From contig NW_006768793.1 of NCBI RefSeq assembly GCF_000204055.1, positions 1,089,721-1,103,520 of the forward strand: DNA of 13,800 nucleotides, written 5' to 3'. The notes beneath the pieces are model-generated. The model was given only the letters and a program-made list of their open reading frames with translations. It searched no databases and was not told the origin of the DNA. Below, in pieces: positions 6,956 through 13,800 of the stretch (its first letter is position 1; each line of letters opens with the position of its first letter). The position numbers and the translations under genes were made by a program. The stretch is from Melampsora larici-populina 98AG31 (taxonomy: Eukaryota; Basidiomycota; Pucciniomycetes; Pucciniales; Melampsoraceae).

Positions 6956-8829
6956 TTAGTAAAAATCATCTGAACTGGTCTTTCCATCTGTTCTAACCCA
7001 TAATCCATCAAATGCAGGTCTAACCCAAATCGGGTTCATAGCTCCAACGATCCGAAGAGCTTCTTGAGTGAATTCTTCTGGATGATTTCCTAATTCAATC
7101 TCTTTTGTATGTTCTTCATTTGTCTTCTCATTAGCAATTCTTCCTTCTCCAATAGCCTCACATGCCTTTTCCCAACATTCGTGTCTATGGATGGAAGTAG
7201 TCAAATAAGTCTAGGTTGAAAGGAATGAAATTCAGTGTTTAAAGAAACTTACGTGACTCCATGAGTAAAACCCAGAAGATAGGTTCGTTGAGCACCTAAG
7301 CGACTTGCAGTTGATACCGCTTCGGCTAATCCGAAATGCGAAGTATGAGGCTTGAGTCTTAATGTGTCAATGATAAGTATAGGCAGAGGTGGAACACCCA
7401 TAGGTATAGGTTCAGAGTCGAGAGAAGTGGCAGCAGTAGAAACGGGTGATGTAGAGCGAGTGATATCAGAATCCGTATCTGATCCTTCTATGGCCATATT
7501 AGGTGATAAGTGAATAGGAGCAGGTGAGGATGTAGAGGATGTAGGAGGCAAAACGCCTAGAGCTGCGTAGGTTGACTCTGGAATTGATGAAACGTCAGAC
7601 ATATAGCAGATTGAACGGTCGAAGAGAAAGGCCAGGCAGCCATATGGACCCTCGACGGCTCCGGTAGGACCAAAATAACAGCCGTGATTAACTAAAGTAA
7701 AAGAAATCAAGGACATGAAGAGATCACATGTCAAAATTTGGCAAGATTGATGGTTTGAAACGAGATGGGCTGCGGACCTTTGAGAGGCGAGATACGGACT
7801 CCAAAAAGGTCAAAAGGTTGTCCATCTTCAATGATGTTCCATTGGAAGGCAGGTACATCGCCGCCTGATCGTGTTGGAAGAGTGATAAGGTCAATTGATA
7901 GATTCATGGTTTAGATCAAAGAGGTAGCTTACCACCAGTCGCATTTGCCGAGTTGACCATGTATGGAAACATACGTTCCACCTAAAAAATCCCGACAAGC
8001 CATGATATCAACTCAAAAGGTCAATCTTGGAAAGACCCTCAAGGTTCGAAGCTGACCTCTGAAAATGTGAATTTGTCACAATAGATAGGTATCGAGGGTT
8101 GTATGACAGCATCCAACGTCCACGCTATCAGAACAGAAAACGAGTCAGTCAATACTATCCTCTAAAGCGACAAGAAAAATGTCAAGGTTTAAACGAACCT
8201 CTTAAGTCATCCAATCCGTTCTTGATATGGTAAAGAAGATTCGAGTAGGGAAGACATATCAAACGGTCAGGATTTGACTAAAAATCGAAACACTTTCAAA
8301 ACACTTGACTCACAATAGCATCAGCACTAAAAGGTCATGGAAAAAACGGTCAACAAGATTAGTATTCGATCAAAACCATCGTGTGTATGTACATATGTAA
8401 GCCAAAATTGAAAACCAAAACTCAACTGAGGATGAGTAAGTAAAACAGCATCAATAGTTGATAACTCATTAATTGGAAAATGTTGACGAGCAGCTTCACA
8501 AAAACTTTTACCAACATCAATCAAGATAGTTTTGGGAGTAGTCATAGGATTTTGATCATTTTGAGTAGATTGATTTGAAGGATTGGTAATACGAAGAATT
8601 GCAGAAGTATTACGACGAATGTTTTTTGAACCGGTTGGTGAACGAGTTGAAAGACAACAAGTACAAGCTTTATCTTTTGAAATTAAACAACTTATGACTG
8701 GTACTTGACTTGAAGTTCCTATTATCAAAAGAAAACCAATTCGAATTAATTATCGGTTCATGTGTTTTTGATAGATTATCAGTGATGAAACTTACCACTA
8801 CCGAGAATCATGATTTCTAAGCTTGTCAT
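6956..8829 (-). CDS. Metallo-beta-lactamase-fold hydrolase (PhnP-like/Lactamase_B_2 type), nine exons, 410 residues
   Basis: Exons in coding order are 8829-8796, 8718-8427, 8326-8314, 8220-8199, 8124-8057, 7981-7933, 7864-7778, 7691-7253 and 7184-6956. All phases agree and give 1233 nt. Landmarks are GSGTSSQVPV (10-19), NIRRNTSA (44-51), the metal motif THPHADAI (H107, H109, D111), NGLDDLR (114-120), VNHG (H191), MSDVS (D221), LIIDTLR (D297), HTSHFG (H304, H307) and GFTHGVTHE (H332). This series, including a bridging-type Asp and a C-terminal His, is that of the PhnP/RNase Z-like branch of the MBL fold, so a di-metal phosphodiesterase-type hydrolase is likely. The substrate cannot be told. 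A Ser/Thr/Pro/Asp-rich insertion fills about residues 232-285. No signal peptide or membrane segment is seen, so the protein is probably cytosolic. Intron 2 has the weaker donor GTTGAG. Confidence 0.88.
8199..8220 (-). other. 22-nt microexon of the MBL-fold gene
   Basis: Flanked by acceptor ATATCAAG and donor GTTCGT. It encodes NGLDDLR plus one base and joins in phase to AWTLDA of the next exon, matching the conserved family segment after the HxHxD motif. Confidence 0.78.
8314..8326 (-). other. 13-nt microexon carrying the metal-binding Asp of the MBL-fold gene
   Basis: Flanked by CTTTTAG and GTGAGT. It supplies the third base of His109 plus Ala-Asp-Ala-Ile, completing HPHADAI. Skipping it would both shift the frame (13 nt) and remove a metal ligand. 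Confidence 0.8.
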
Positions 8830-9113
8830 TTTGATAGTAAAAAGTTGAAATTGATAAAGTCTTGGAATGGGAGTTATGGTTTTGTAGTGGAATAGTTTTT
8901 AAGAATGAGTTGAGGATATATAAAGTTTGAAAGATAAATTGGTGATAAGAGGGAAGATGAAAGTCTGATGATGATGATAGTTGATATAGAGTGTTCTCCA
9001 TTTTCGATAGAGAGCTGAAATTGTAAACTTGATGATGATTTTAATTTTGACTGTGTAACTTCGATTCACAAGGCTTGAAATCCATTGAGATCTGGACTGG
9101 TTCGATAAACCCT
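8830..9113. other. 5' region of the MBL-fold gene
   Basis: AT-rich, no supported gene. It should contain the promoter of the minus-strand gene starting at 8829. The leader just before the ATG is pyrimidine/A-rich on the coding strand. Confidence 0.5.
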
Positions 9114-9116
9114 TAA

Positions 9117-9135
9117 GGCCCCGTTTGGGAGCGGT
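9117..9135 (+). repeat. Left TIR of the PIF/Harbinger-like element
   Basis: 19 bp, perfect inverted match to 9985-10003. Confidence 0.9.
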
Positions 9136-9856
9136 GACAAAGTGTAATGTACTGCAAAAGTGTACTGCATTTTTGGCCCCAATAATGCAGTAGAGATGAA
9201 AACCCGCACTTGTAGTGTGGTACAGTTATAATCTCTGTTTTTGGTCATAATCGTTTGGCAATTCAACACCACTCGCGCTGATTTTCTCCTGACTGTGGTA
9301 TGTATGTATGTATACCCACAAAACCTCTGACATCGTTCGTTCTCGATCCACACTCAAACAGACTTAACAATCTTTCATCATTAATTCACTTGCTCGGTCA
9401 TCGTAACTCATCAAAAGTTGTGAACCTCATCACCAATCAACTGGAACTTTTCTCTTGTCAAGGAATCATCTTGATCATCTTTTTCATATTGTTAGCGAAT
9501 TTGAAAAGATACATATCCTTTGATATTCATGAGATTGATTGAAGGAGAAACAAGGTTATCAAAGCGAGTGACAGAATTTGAGAAGCGACGAGATTGATTG
9601 AGGGAACGGTGGATTGAAGGAAGAAGTGATAAAGGTACAGTGCGATGAGGTCGATTGACAAACTAATATTGAACTCGTGGTTGTCTTCATCTTGAAGTGT
9701 GAAGGTGTTGAAGATGGGTTGATAGTGAGTTTTGTAATCGAACGGATGGAAGGAGCCAATGAATTACAAAGGGAAGGGGAAGAGATCAAATTTGACGAAG
9801 TCCCCTTTCACCGTGCGGATTTATTTTTCATAAACAGCTTTTTGTCAATTATCGCA

Positions 9857-9897
9857 ATACCACAGTATTGTCAGATTATTGTCTAAATACTGTGGTA
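9857..9897. repeat. Subterminal hairpin in the PIF/Harbinger-like element
   Basis: ATACCACAGTATT (9857-9869) and AATACTGTGGTA (9886-9897) are inverted copies around a short spacer. A related CACTGTGGTATT lies further right (about 9943-9954). It may be a transposase-binding array or part of a fold-back end. Confidence 0.6.
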
Positions 9898-9984
9898 CAA
9901 TACTGCAGCAAAATAAGGTACCAAACGTGGTAAGATCATACCACTGTGGTATTGATGCAATTACGAAAATACCGCGGTAAAATA

Positions 9985-10003
9985 ACCGCTCCCAAACGGG
10001 GCC
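9985..10003 (-). repeat. Right TIR of the PIF/Harbinger-like element
   Basis: 19 bp, perfect inverted match to 9117-9135; followed by the TAA duplication. Confidence 0.9.
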
Positions 10004-10006
10004 TAA

Positions 10007-10253
10007 GCAACCTAATACAATGTAAAACCGTGTCACTCACAGTCATCCTTCTTCACTTCCCTCACTACTGGTCGAGAAACTTTTGGGAACAATCAATCTT
10101 CGATGGGCTGATCCACTTCTTGCTCATCCATCTCATGGCGCATGATGGCAATCCACTGCCAAATCAATCTGCCACTGCCAGCTTCTTTCTGAATTTTCTC
10201 TTTTCTTCTGAGACAACACAATCCGAAAGCATGTGAAAACATCTTCCCACTGT
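10007..10253. other. Short spacer between the two mobile elements
   Basis: No supported gene. GAGACAACACAATCC (10211-10225) is an imperfect inverted copy of the repeat start GGGATGTGTTGTCTC (10254-10268), so the true end of the YR element could lie near 10211. A 50-codon minus frame from 10242 to 10093 has no recognisable motif. Confidence 0.4.
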
Positions 10254-10364
10254 GGGATGTGTTGTCTCCACTTCTGGTAGACTGAGTCTTGTCACTCTCA
10301 TGTCTTCTCTCTAGGAAGCGCGCCCTGCGGGCTTGCAAGGTTTTTTGCTGAGATAACACCCCTT
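10254..10364 (-). repeat. Direct repeat copy, distal (candidate B2 of a split direct repeat)
   Basis: 111 bp from GGGATGTGTTGTCTCC to GATAACACCCCTT. It matches 11132-11286 without a mismatch that I can see, except that it lacks a 44-nt segment. Its two ends are themselves roughly inverted (GGGATGTGTTGTCTC and GAGATAACACCCC). Confidence 0.85.
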
Positions 10365-11131
10365 GGGGAGGAAGAGGAAAAAAAAGAGTAGAAAGACAAT
10401 TATTTGGACTCGTACCCAAGGAAGAAAAAAGAAAAACCAAAACATTAAAAGTTGTGATAGGTGATAGTGAGAAATTGATGAAGTACGGACTGCTGGGCAA
10501 TAACAAATTTTTCTAAGATTGAGAGGAGAGAAAAAAAGAAAGGAGCATAAAAAAAGAAAGAAATCCGGACACTGAGACTTGAAACACAACACGCTGATAC
10601 AGAACCTATAAATGAAACTTCTCTTTTTTTTTTTTTTTTTTCTTTTCATCGGACTGTAACTGGGACGAAATTAGTTATCTTATAAACAGCAAGACGTAGG
10701 AAAGGCTGAGCTCTAGCTTTTCCTGTGGTATGTTTTTTGTGAGTTTTTTTTTTATTTTTATTTTTTTTATGCGGCTTGAACGTCGTAGAGTTGGATGTGG
10801 GTGGGTGGGCGTTTCTACAATTCTTAGGAGGAGGGAGAGAAACTGTTTTGTGATAAGACTTTCTTGGATCTTGATGTCTCAGATTGTCGACTCCTAAGAT
10901 TTTGTTCGTAGGCTGTTGTTCTGGAGGGAAGAATCAGGCCTACTGTGCTGAGCGGTTAGTTTGGATACTCGCGGCTCCTTGGCCATGAGATGTCACGTAT
11001 GTGGTTGGCTGCGAGTGAGAAACAACCGTGCGTCAGCTGCGGAGTCTTACTACAATCTTGTGACATCAGGCTCTTGTCTGGAAGAATCCGATCACCATAT
11101 CCCACTCGTTTAATCGGGACATCAAACCCAA
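10365..11131. other. Region between the direct repeats (candidate A2)
   Basis: No protein motif. The stretch is purine/pyrimidine-skewed, with a T18 tract at 10624-10641 and further T-runs near 10745-10770. In the split-direct-repeat model it would be the A2 copy, and on the element's sense strand it might hold promoter sequence. No second copy is visible in this window. Confidence 0.4.
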
Positions 11132-11286
11132 GGGATGTGTTGTCTCCACTTCTGGTAGACTGAGTCTTGTCACTCTCATGTCTTCTCTCTAGGAAGCGCG
11201 CCCTGCGGGCTTGCAAGGTTTTTTAGGCGAAGCCGCGCCCCGGCTGTAGGCTGGCGCGTGGTGACATTGCTGAGATAACACCCCTT
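11132..11286 (-). repeat. Direct repeat copy, proximal (candidate B1), with 44-nt extra segment
   Basis: Same unit as 10254-10364. After the T6 run at 11219-11224 it carries an extra GC-rich segment (11225-11268: AGGCGAAGCCGCG...GTGACATT) before rejoining at GCTGAGATAACACCCC. The spacing to the other copy is about 770 bp. Confidence 0.85.
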
Positions 11287-11572
11287 TTTCCACCCGCCTA
11301 TCTGGTGTGAAAGACTAGGCCCGGGTAGTAGCGGTGAGAGTGGTGAAGGGGCGGAAAAAGAGAGAAAGAGCAAAGATGGGGGAGAGAGAAAGGTATAGTA
11401 GGTGTGCCGTCGCGCCTGACATGCCTGCGCTCTGTCCTTTGGTCCGGCGTCGCCTCCGTTGGCCTCTGGTAGTGGGGTGCGTAGAGGCAAAGGTAGAAAG
11501 GTACCGCGCCGGACATCGTGTGTGAAGAAGGAGAAATAAATTGAAGCGGCGAAACGTTCTGGTACTTACATG
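11287..11572 (-). other. 3' region of the YR element between the recombinase stop and the first direct repeat
   Basis: Non-coding as far as I can tell. On the sense strand a perfect-looking splice donor GTAAGT (11569-11564) begins 3 nt after the recombinase stop. The following sequence is pyrimidine-rich (TTTCTCTCTCCCCC), so a 3'UTR intron or an alternative C-terminus is possible. Confidence 0.4.
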
Positions 11573-12601
11573 TCATGCAAAAATGATTTGTGCGCCCAGG
11601 TGGCCGTCGATGGAGAGGGGGTGAGCTCGTGTCGCCGCGAGTCTCATGATTGGATGCCCCCTGACGTACGTTTTGAACGCCTCGGAGGACCATCGGCCCA
11701 GATCCTGTATGTGGTCCATAGGTAGGCCGGCTTGTGCGTAGGCGGTTGCTCCTCCTGACCTCATGGAGTGACCCGATTTGTTTGTGTCAAACAACTCGCG
11801 GAAACAAGAAAGGAACCAACTGCGAGTTGGTTTGGACCCGTCCATCTTCTGAAACAGAGGTCCGTCATTGGAGAACCGGCAGTCCCTCCTCAATAGGTAC
11901 TTTGAGAGTGCCTTGATTGGGCAGGCGCCGTCAATGGCGCAAGATGGTAGCACCACGGCTGTCCCTTGGAAGTATGGATCCGTTTTTGAGTGCGGTAGAG
12001 TGTATTTTGCAAATTCGCCGCATTTTGAGAACGAGAACGACGACCTGAGTATGGTGCGGCTGTTGTTGCGGTGAGCCACGGAGTCGTGCATCACTAACTC
12101 GCCTAGACGATGTAGCCCATGGAAGCCTGTGAGGATCATCGCGGTGAAGAGAAGGTCGTCGAATGCGAACCAGAACGTCTTGGAGACGCGTATTAGGTCG
12201 GGAATTGTGAGAGGGTCCTTACGGACTACTGGAAGGGAAAATTGTACTTTGACTCCGCGTAGTACCTTTCTGACTCTTGGCGAGTTAGTCGCTAGTCGTA
12301 CGTCGGAGTAGATGGGTTCGAATGATGCTGCTATTGCTGCTAGGTATCCCTTGATGGAGGATGGCGCTATTGGTTTGTTGGTTCTTGGTGAGATGTGTCT
12401 ACATAGTTCGGAGACGTATGAGCAGAGAGTGTTGACCGTCGGTATGGCGGGTAGTTGGTTGCGTATGCAGAAACGTAGGAAAGAGTTGAGTCCTGATACG
12501 TAGGCGGATTTTGTGGTTGAAGCTAGGCTGTGGGCGGCGTCAGCTTTGGATAACAGTCCTAGCAGCTGACGCCTGGATTGGTTTGGTGGTTGCGTGTTCA
12601 T
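11573..12601 (-). CDS. Tyrosine recombinase of a Ngaro/DIRS-type retrotransposon, 342 residues, apparently intact
   Basis: The enzyme would integrate the retrotransposon's circular DNA by site-specific recombination through a covalent 3'-phosphotyrosine. The N-terminal ~110 residues form the helical core-binding domain (TTKSAYVSGLNSFLRFC, then ISPRTNKPIAPSSIKGYLAA). The catalytic domain follows: R165 in GFHGLHRLGEL, a candidate K206 in LPHSKTDPY, H278 and R281 in GHSMRSGGAT, W304 in LGRWSS (Trp at the second-His position, common in this family) and nucleophile Y312 in FKTYVRGHP. All catalytic residues are present and there is no internal stop or frameshift. The start ATG (12601-12599) overlaps the upstream RT-RH stop as ATGA, which suggests coupled re-initiation, a mechanism used by several bicistronic elements. 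With no complete RT in this copy, autonomous movement is not expected. GC and codon use differ from the MBL gene. Confidence 0.92.
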   Translation of the reverse strand: MNTQPPNQSRRQLLGLLSKADAAHSLASTTKSAYVSGLNSFLRFCIRNQLPAIPTVNTLCSYVSELCRHISPRTNKPIAPSSIKGYLAAIAASFEPIYSDVRLATNSPRVRKVLRGVKVQFSLPVVRKDPLTIPDLIRVSKTFWFAFDDLLFTAMILTGFHGLHRLGELVMHDSVAHRNNSRTILRSSFSFSKCGEFAKYTLPHSKTDPYFQGTAVVLPSCAIDGACPIKALSKYLLRRDCRFSNDGPLFQKMDGSKPTRSWFLSCFRELFDTNKSGHSMRSGGATAYAQAGLPMDHIQDLGRWSSEAFKTYVRGHPIMRLAATRAHPLSIDGHLGAQIIFA

Positions 12602-13173
12602 AGACGGTATCCCCCGTCAGGGAAATGATGTGGTGAAGATAGTGTGGAGATGACAGCTGTGGGTTCTAGTTCTAGTACTGTGCTGATGACTCCTCTTGAC
12701 AGCGTGTCGGCGTACTTGTTCTTCTTTCCTGGGAGATGGGCGACTTTCACGTCTGCCCCGGCGGCGACAACCAGACGTATTATCGTTCTGAAAAGGGGAC
12801 GTACTAGTGGTATCGGGCTGTGTGACTGAAAGAGGTTGCAAACGTTCATGGAATCTGTGACTATGAATATCCGTTTTTTCCCGTTGTCCGTAGCCATCGA
12901 TATGGCGTGGCAGACCGCTAGTAGTTCCATCCAGTATATATTGCGTTCCGGAGCTGGCAGGCGTTTGTGATAGCCATGTCTGGAATTTGGGAGCCAGACT
13001 CCAATCCCGTACATGCAGGCGTCAGTGACCAACAGAGCGTCTGCCGACGAAATCGCCCAAATGGACGCTTCTAGGAACAGTTGTCCAGTAGAGCGTTCTA
13101 GGCAGTCTGCCAGCCAACGTAGATCGTCTTGGATCTCTTTATTGACGTGTATCAACGCTGTAGTATTTAAAGC
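12598..13173 (-). pseudogene. RNase H domain and extreme C-terminus of RT, 5'-truncated (DIRS/Ngaro RT-RH)
   Basis: The frame is open from 13173 to the stop TGA at 12600-12598, but its first few codons belong to foreign sequence and no authentic start exists. About 185 residues are element-derived. LIHVNKEIQDDLRWL is the RT thumb/connection segment seen just before RNase H in DIRS-group enzymes. RNase H acidic residues follow, counted from the TTG at 13155: D45 in LLVTDACMYG, E77 in IYWMELLAVCHA, D101 in FIVTDSMNVC and D150 in LPGKKNKYADTLSRG. The domain would degrade the RNA strand during reverse transcription. The polymerase (YxDD) part is missing because the sequence upstream of about 13159 changes to AT-rich DNA. 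The stop overlaps the recombinase start (ATGA). Confidence 0.85.
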
Positions 13174-13331
13174 TCAACAAGAGCTTTACAACACCTAAGA
13201 AGGGATAATCTACTACGTGTAATATAGTAGAAGTTGCCTAAAGACTGCCTTCTTCAAAGAAACCAGCACAAGGGCATTTGCTGACCACTTTGTGATAACA
13301 GAGAAAAGGATAAAAGGCACCAGAGAAATAA

Positions 13332-13360
13332 AGCAATACTGTTGTTAAGTATTATTCCCA
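13332..13360 (+). repeat. Direct repeat, copy 1
   Basis: AGCAATACTGTTGTT followed by AAGTATTATTCCCA. It matches 13401-13428 except for one extra T. Confidence 0.85.
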
Positions 13361-13400
13361 GATTTTAAGCGCAAAAAAGTCACACACTATGTTTATTACT

Positions 13401-13428
13401 AGCAATACTGTTGTAAGTATTATTCCCA
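13401..13428 (+). repeat. Direct repeat, copy 2
   Basis: AGCAATACTGTTGT followed by AAGTATTATTCCCA; start-to-start distance to copy 1 is 69 bp. Confidence 0.85.
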
Positions 13429-13800
13429 ATTAGACTTGTAGTCTTTAACACACGTAAATAAATTTCTCCTTGCTTTTGAAGGGGCGGATTTAAGTGATCT
13501 TAGTACAAATATAGTAAATAAATGATGATTTATAACACTACAACAAAGGTATAAGATGCAGAAAAGGGCGCTACAATCCCAAAATCATCAAGGAGTACTT
13601 ATATCCACATGTAACAATCTTTACAACAGTCAACAGCCTCAAAAACCAATCAAATCCGCCTAAATAACCCTAAAAACCATGTAATGACGCAATGTAATGA
13701 TCTTGTTACTAATGTATGATGTAATTTTCACAGCCAAAAGTGATCAATGACGCAATGATGTAATGTACAGCACTTCTTAAGATGAATACAGGTGATTTTT

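Larger units (their letters stand above)
9117..10003. mobile_element. PIF/Harbinger-like non-autonomous DNA transposon, 887 bp
   Basis: The ends are GGCCCCGTTTGGGAGCGGT at 9117-9135 and its exact reverse complement at 9985-10003. The element is flanked by TAA on both sides (9114-9116 and 10004-10006). A 3-bp TWA duplication and a GGCCCCGTTTGG-type terminus are typical of the PIF/Harbinger (Tourist) superfamily. The interior has no transposase motif. It contains repeated TACTGTGGTA/TACCACAGTA units near the right end and a TGTGGTA near the left, which may be subterminal binding sites. Frames of 70-95 codons inside overlap on opposite strands and have no recognisable domain. Perfect TIRs and TSD suggest a fairly young insertion. 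Confidence 0.8.
10254..13158 (-). mobile_element. Tyrosine-recombinase retrotransposon (Ngaro/DIRS group), 5'-truncated
   Basis: In coding order (minus strand) the element shows an RNase H domain (end of the RT ORF), a tyrosine recombinase, a short 3' region, and then two direct repeat copies with about 770 bp between them. RT-RH followed by YR with no methyltransferase domain, plus direct rather than inverted terminal repeats at the 3' end, fits the Ngaro/PAT-like branch better than DIRS1 itself. The coding part (about 11290-13158) is clearly more GC-rich than the surrounding DNA. The gag and most of the RT, and the expected 5' A1 repeat, are absent from this window because unrelated sequence starts at about 13159. 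The left boundary is provisional, set at the outer edge of the second direct repeat. Confidence 0.72.
13159..13800. repeat. AT-rich unidentified repeat sequence that interrupts or truncates the YR element
   Basis: No ORF of note. It starts near TGTAGTATTT. It contains a perfect 8-bp hairpin (TAAAGCTC at 13168-13175, GAGCTTTA at 13181-13188), a 7-bp hairpin (TCTACTA/TAGTAGA around 13209-13231), two near-identical 28-29 bp direct repeats (13332-13360 and 13401-13428) and two AATGACGCAATG motifs (13683-13694 and 13746-13757). The dense small repeats, and the abrupt composition change at the RT frame, suggest the end of another mobile element (LTR or similar) extending past the window. The class is not determined. 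Confidence 0.45.

Noticed and set aside
10093..10506. 137-codon minus ORF sharing a 27-residue peptide with the ORF at 10956-11216
   Set aside because: The shared peptide is the direct repeat (10254-10364 and 11132-11286) read in the same frame; flanking parts are unrelated.
10624..10641. T18 tract as the poly(A) tail of a retroposed sequence
   Set aside because: No flanking duplication or retroposon body is visible on either side; it fits better as a promoter-type homopolymer tract within the candidate A2 region.
11298..11693. 131-codon minus ORF overlapping the recombinase 3' end
   Set aside because: It is in another frame of the recombinase gene and low-complexity downstream sequence; no motif.
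12598..13155. Start codon for the RNase H ORF at 13155
   Set aside because: The codon there is TTG, not ATG, and family knowledge places this segment deep inside the RT-RH polyprotein; the frame is truncated rather than starting here.

Overview
The window reads as nuclear DNA of a filamentous fungus, most likely a basidiomycete. A rust-type (Pucciniales) genome is my best guess but is not proven. The reasons are a gene with many short introns (68-100 nt, GT...AG), AT-rich spacers, a low-complexity Q/N/H/S-rich protein, an intron-bearing tRNA gene, and nested transposons of types common in basidiomycetes. There is no bacterial-style gene packing and no CRISPR array.

Layout. 1-619 (minus) is the N-terminal part of a Q8-containing protein that runs off the left edge. 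620-1923 is non-coding and holds an old, diverged inverted repeat (about 1163-1558). 1924-3474 is a tRNA-Val(CAC) gene with a 16-nt intron, split inside its D-loop by a 1458-bp CACTA-like DNA transposon (1938-3395; CACTG ends, 153-bp TIRs, 3-bp TCA target duplication). The transposon is itself a deletion derivative: it keeps the 5' ends of two converging genes, and the joint lies between two splice donors. 3481-6955 is AT-rich spacer with one degenerate minus-strand reading region (about 4090-5278) containing zinc-knuckle-like cysteines. 6956-8829 (minus) is the one complete host-type protein gene, a nine-exon metallo-beta-lactamase-fold protein of 410 residues that includes a 13-nt and a 22-nt microexon.

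The right half is transposon-derived. 9117-10003 is an 887-bp PIF/Harbinger-like non-autonomous element (19-bp TIRs, TAA duplication). 10254-about 13158 is a minus-strand tyrosine-recombinase retrotransposon (Ngaro/DIRS group). It has an RNase H domain (5' part of the RT ORF lost), a complete 342-residue tyrosine recombinase that starts in an ATGA overlap with the RNase H stop codon, and then two direct copies of a repeat (11132-11286 and 10254-10364) arranged as expected for the B1-A2-B2 end of a split-direct-repeat element. At about 13159 the RT reading frame meets unrelated AT-rich repeat sequence that continues to the window edge.

Functionally, only the 5' part of the Q-rich gene, the MBL-fold gene and perhaps the recombinase look translatable. 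The tRNA gene is expected to be inactivated because its internal promoter box A is cut in two. The two most unusual points are the transposon placed exactly in the conserved box A of a tRNA gene, and the donor-to-donor internal deletion that produced that transposon.
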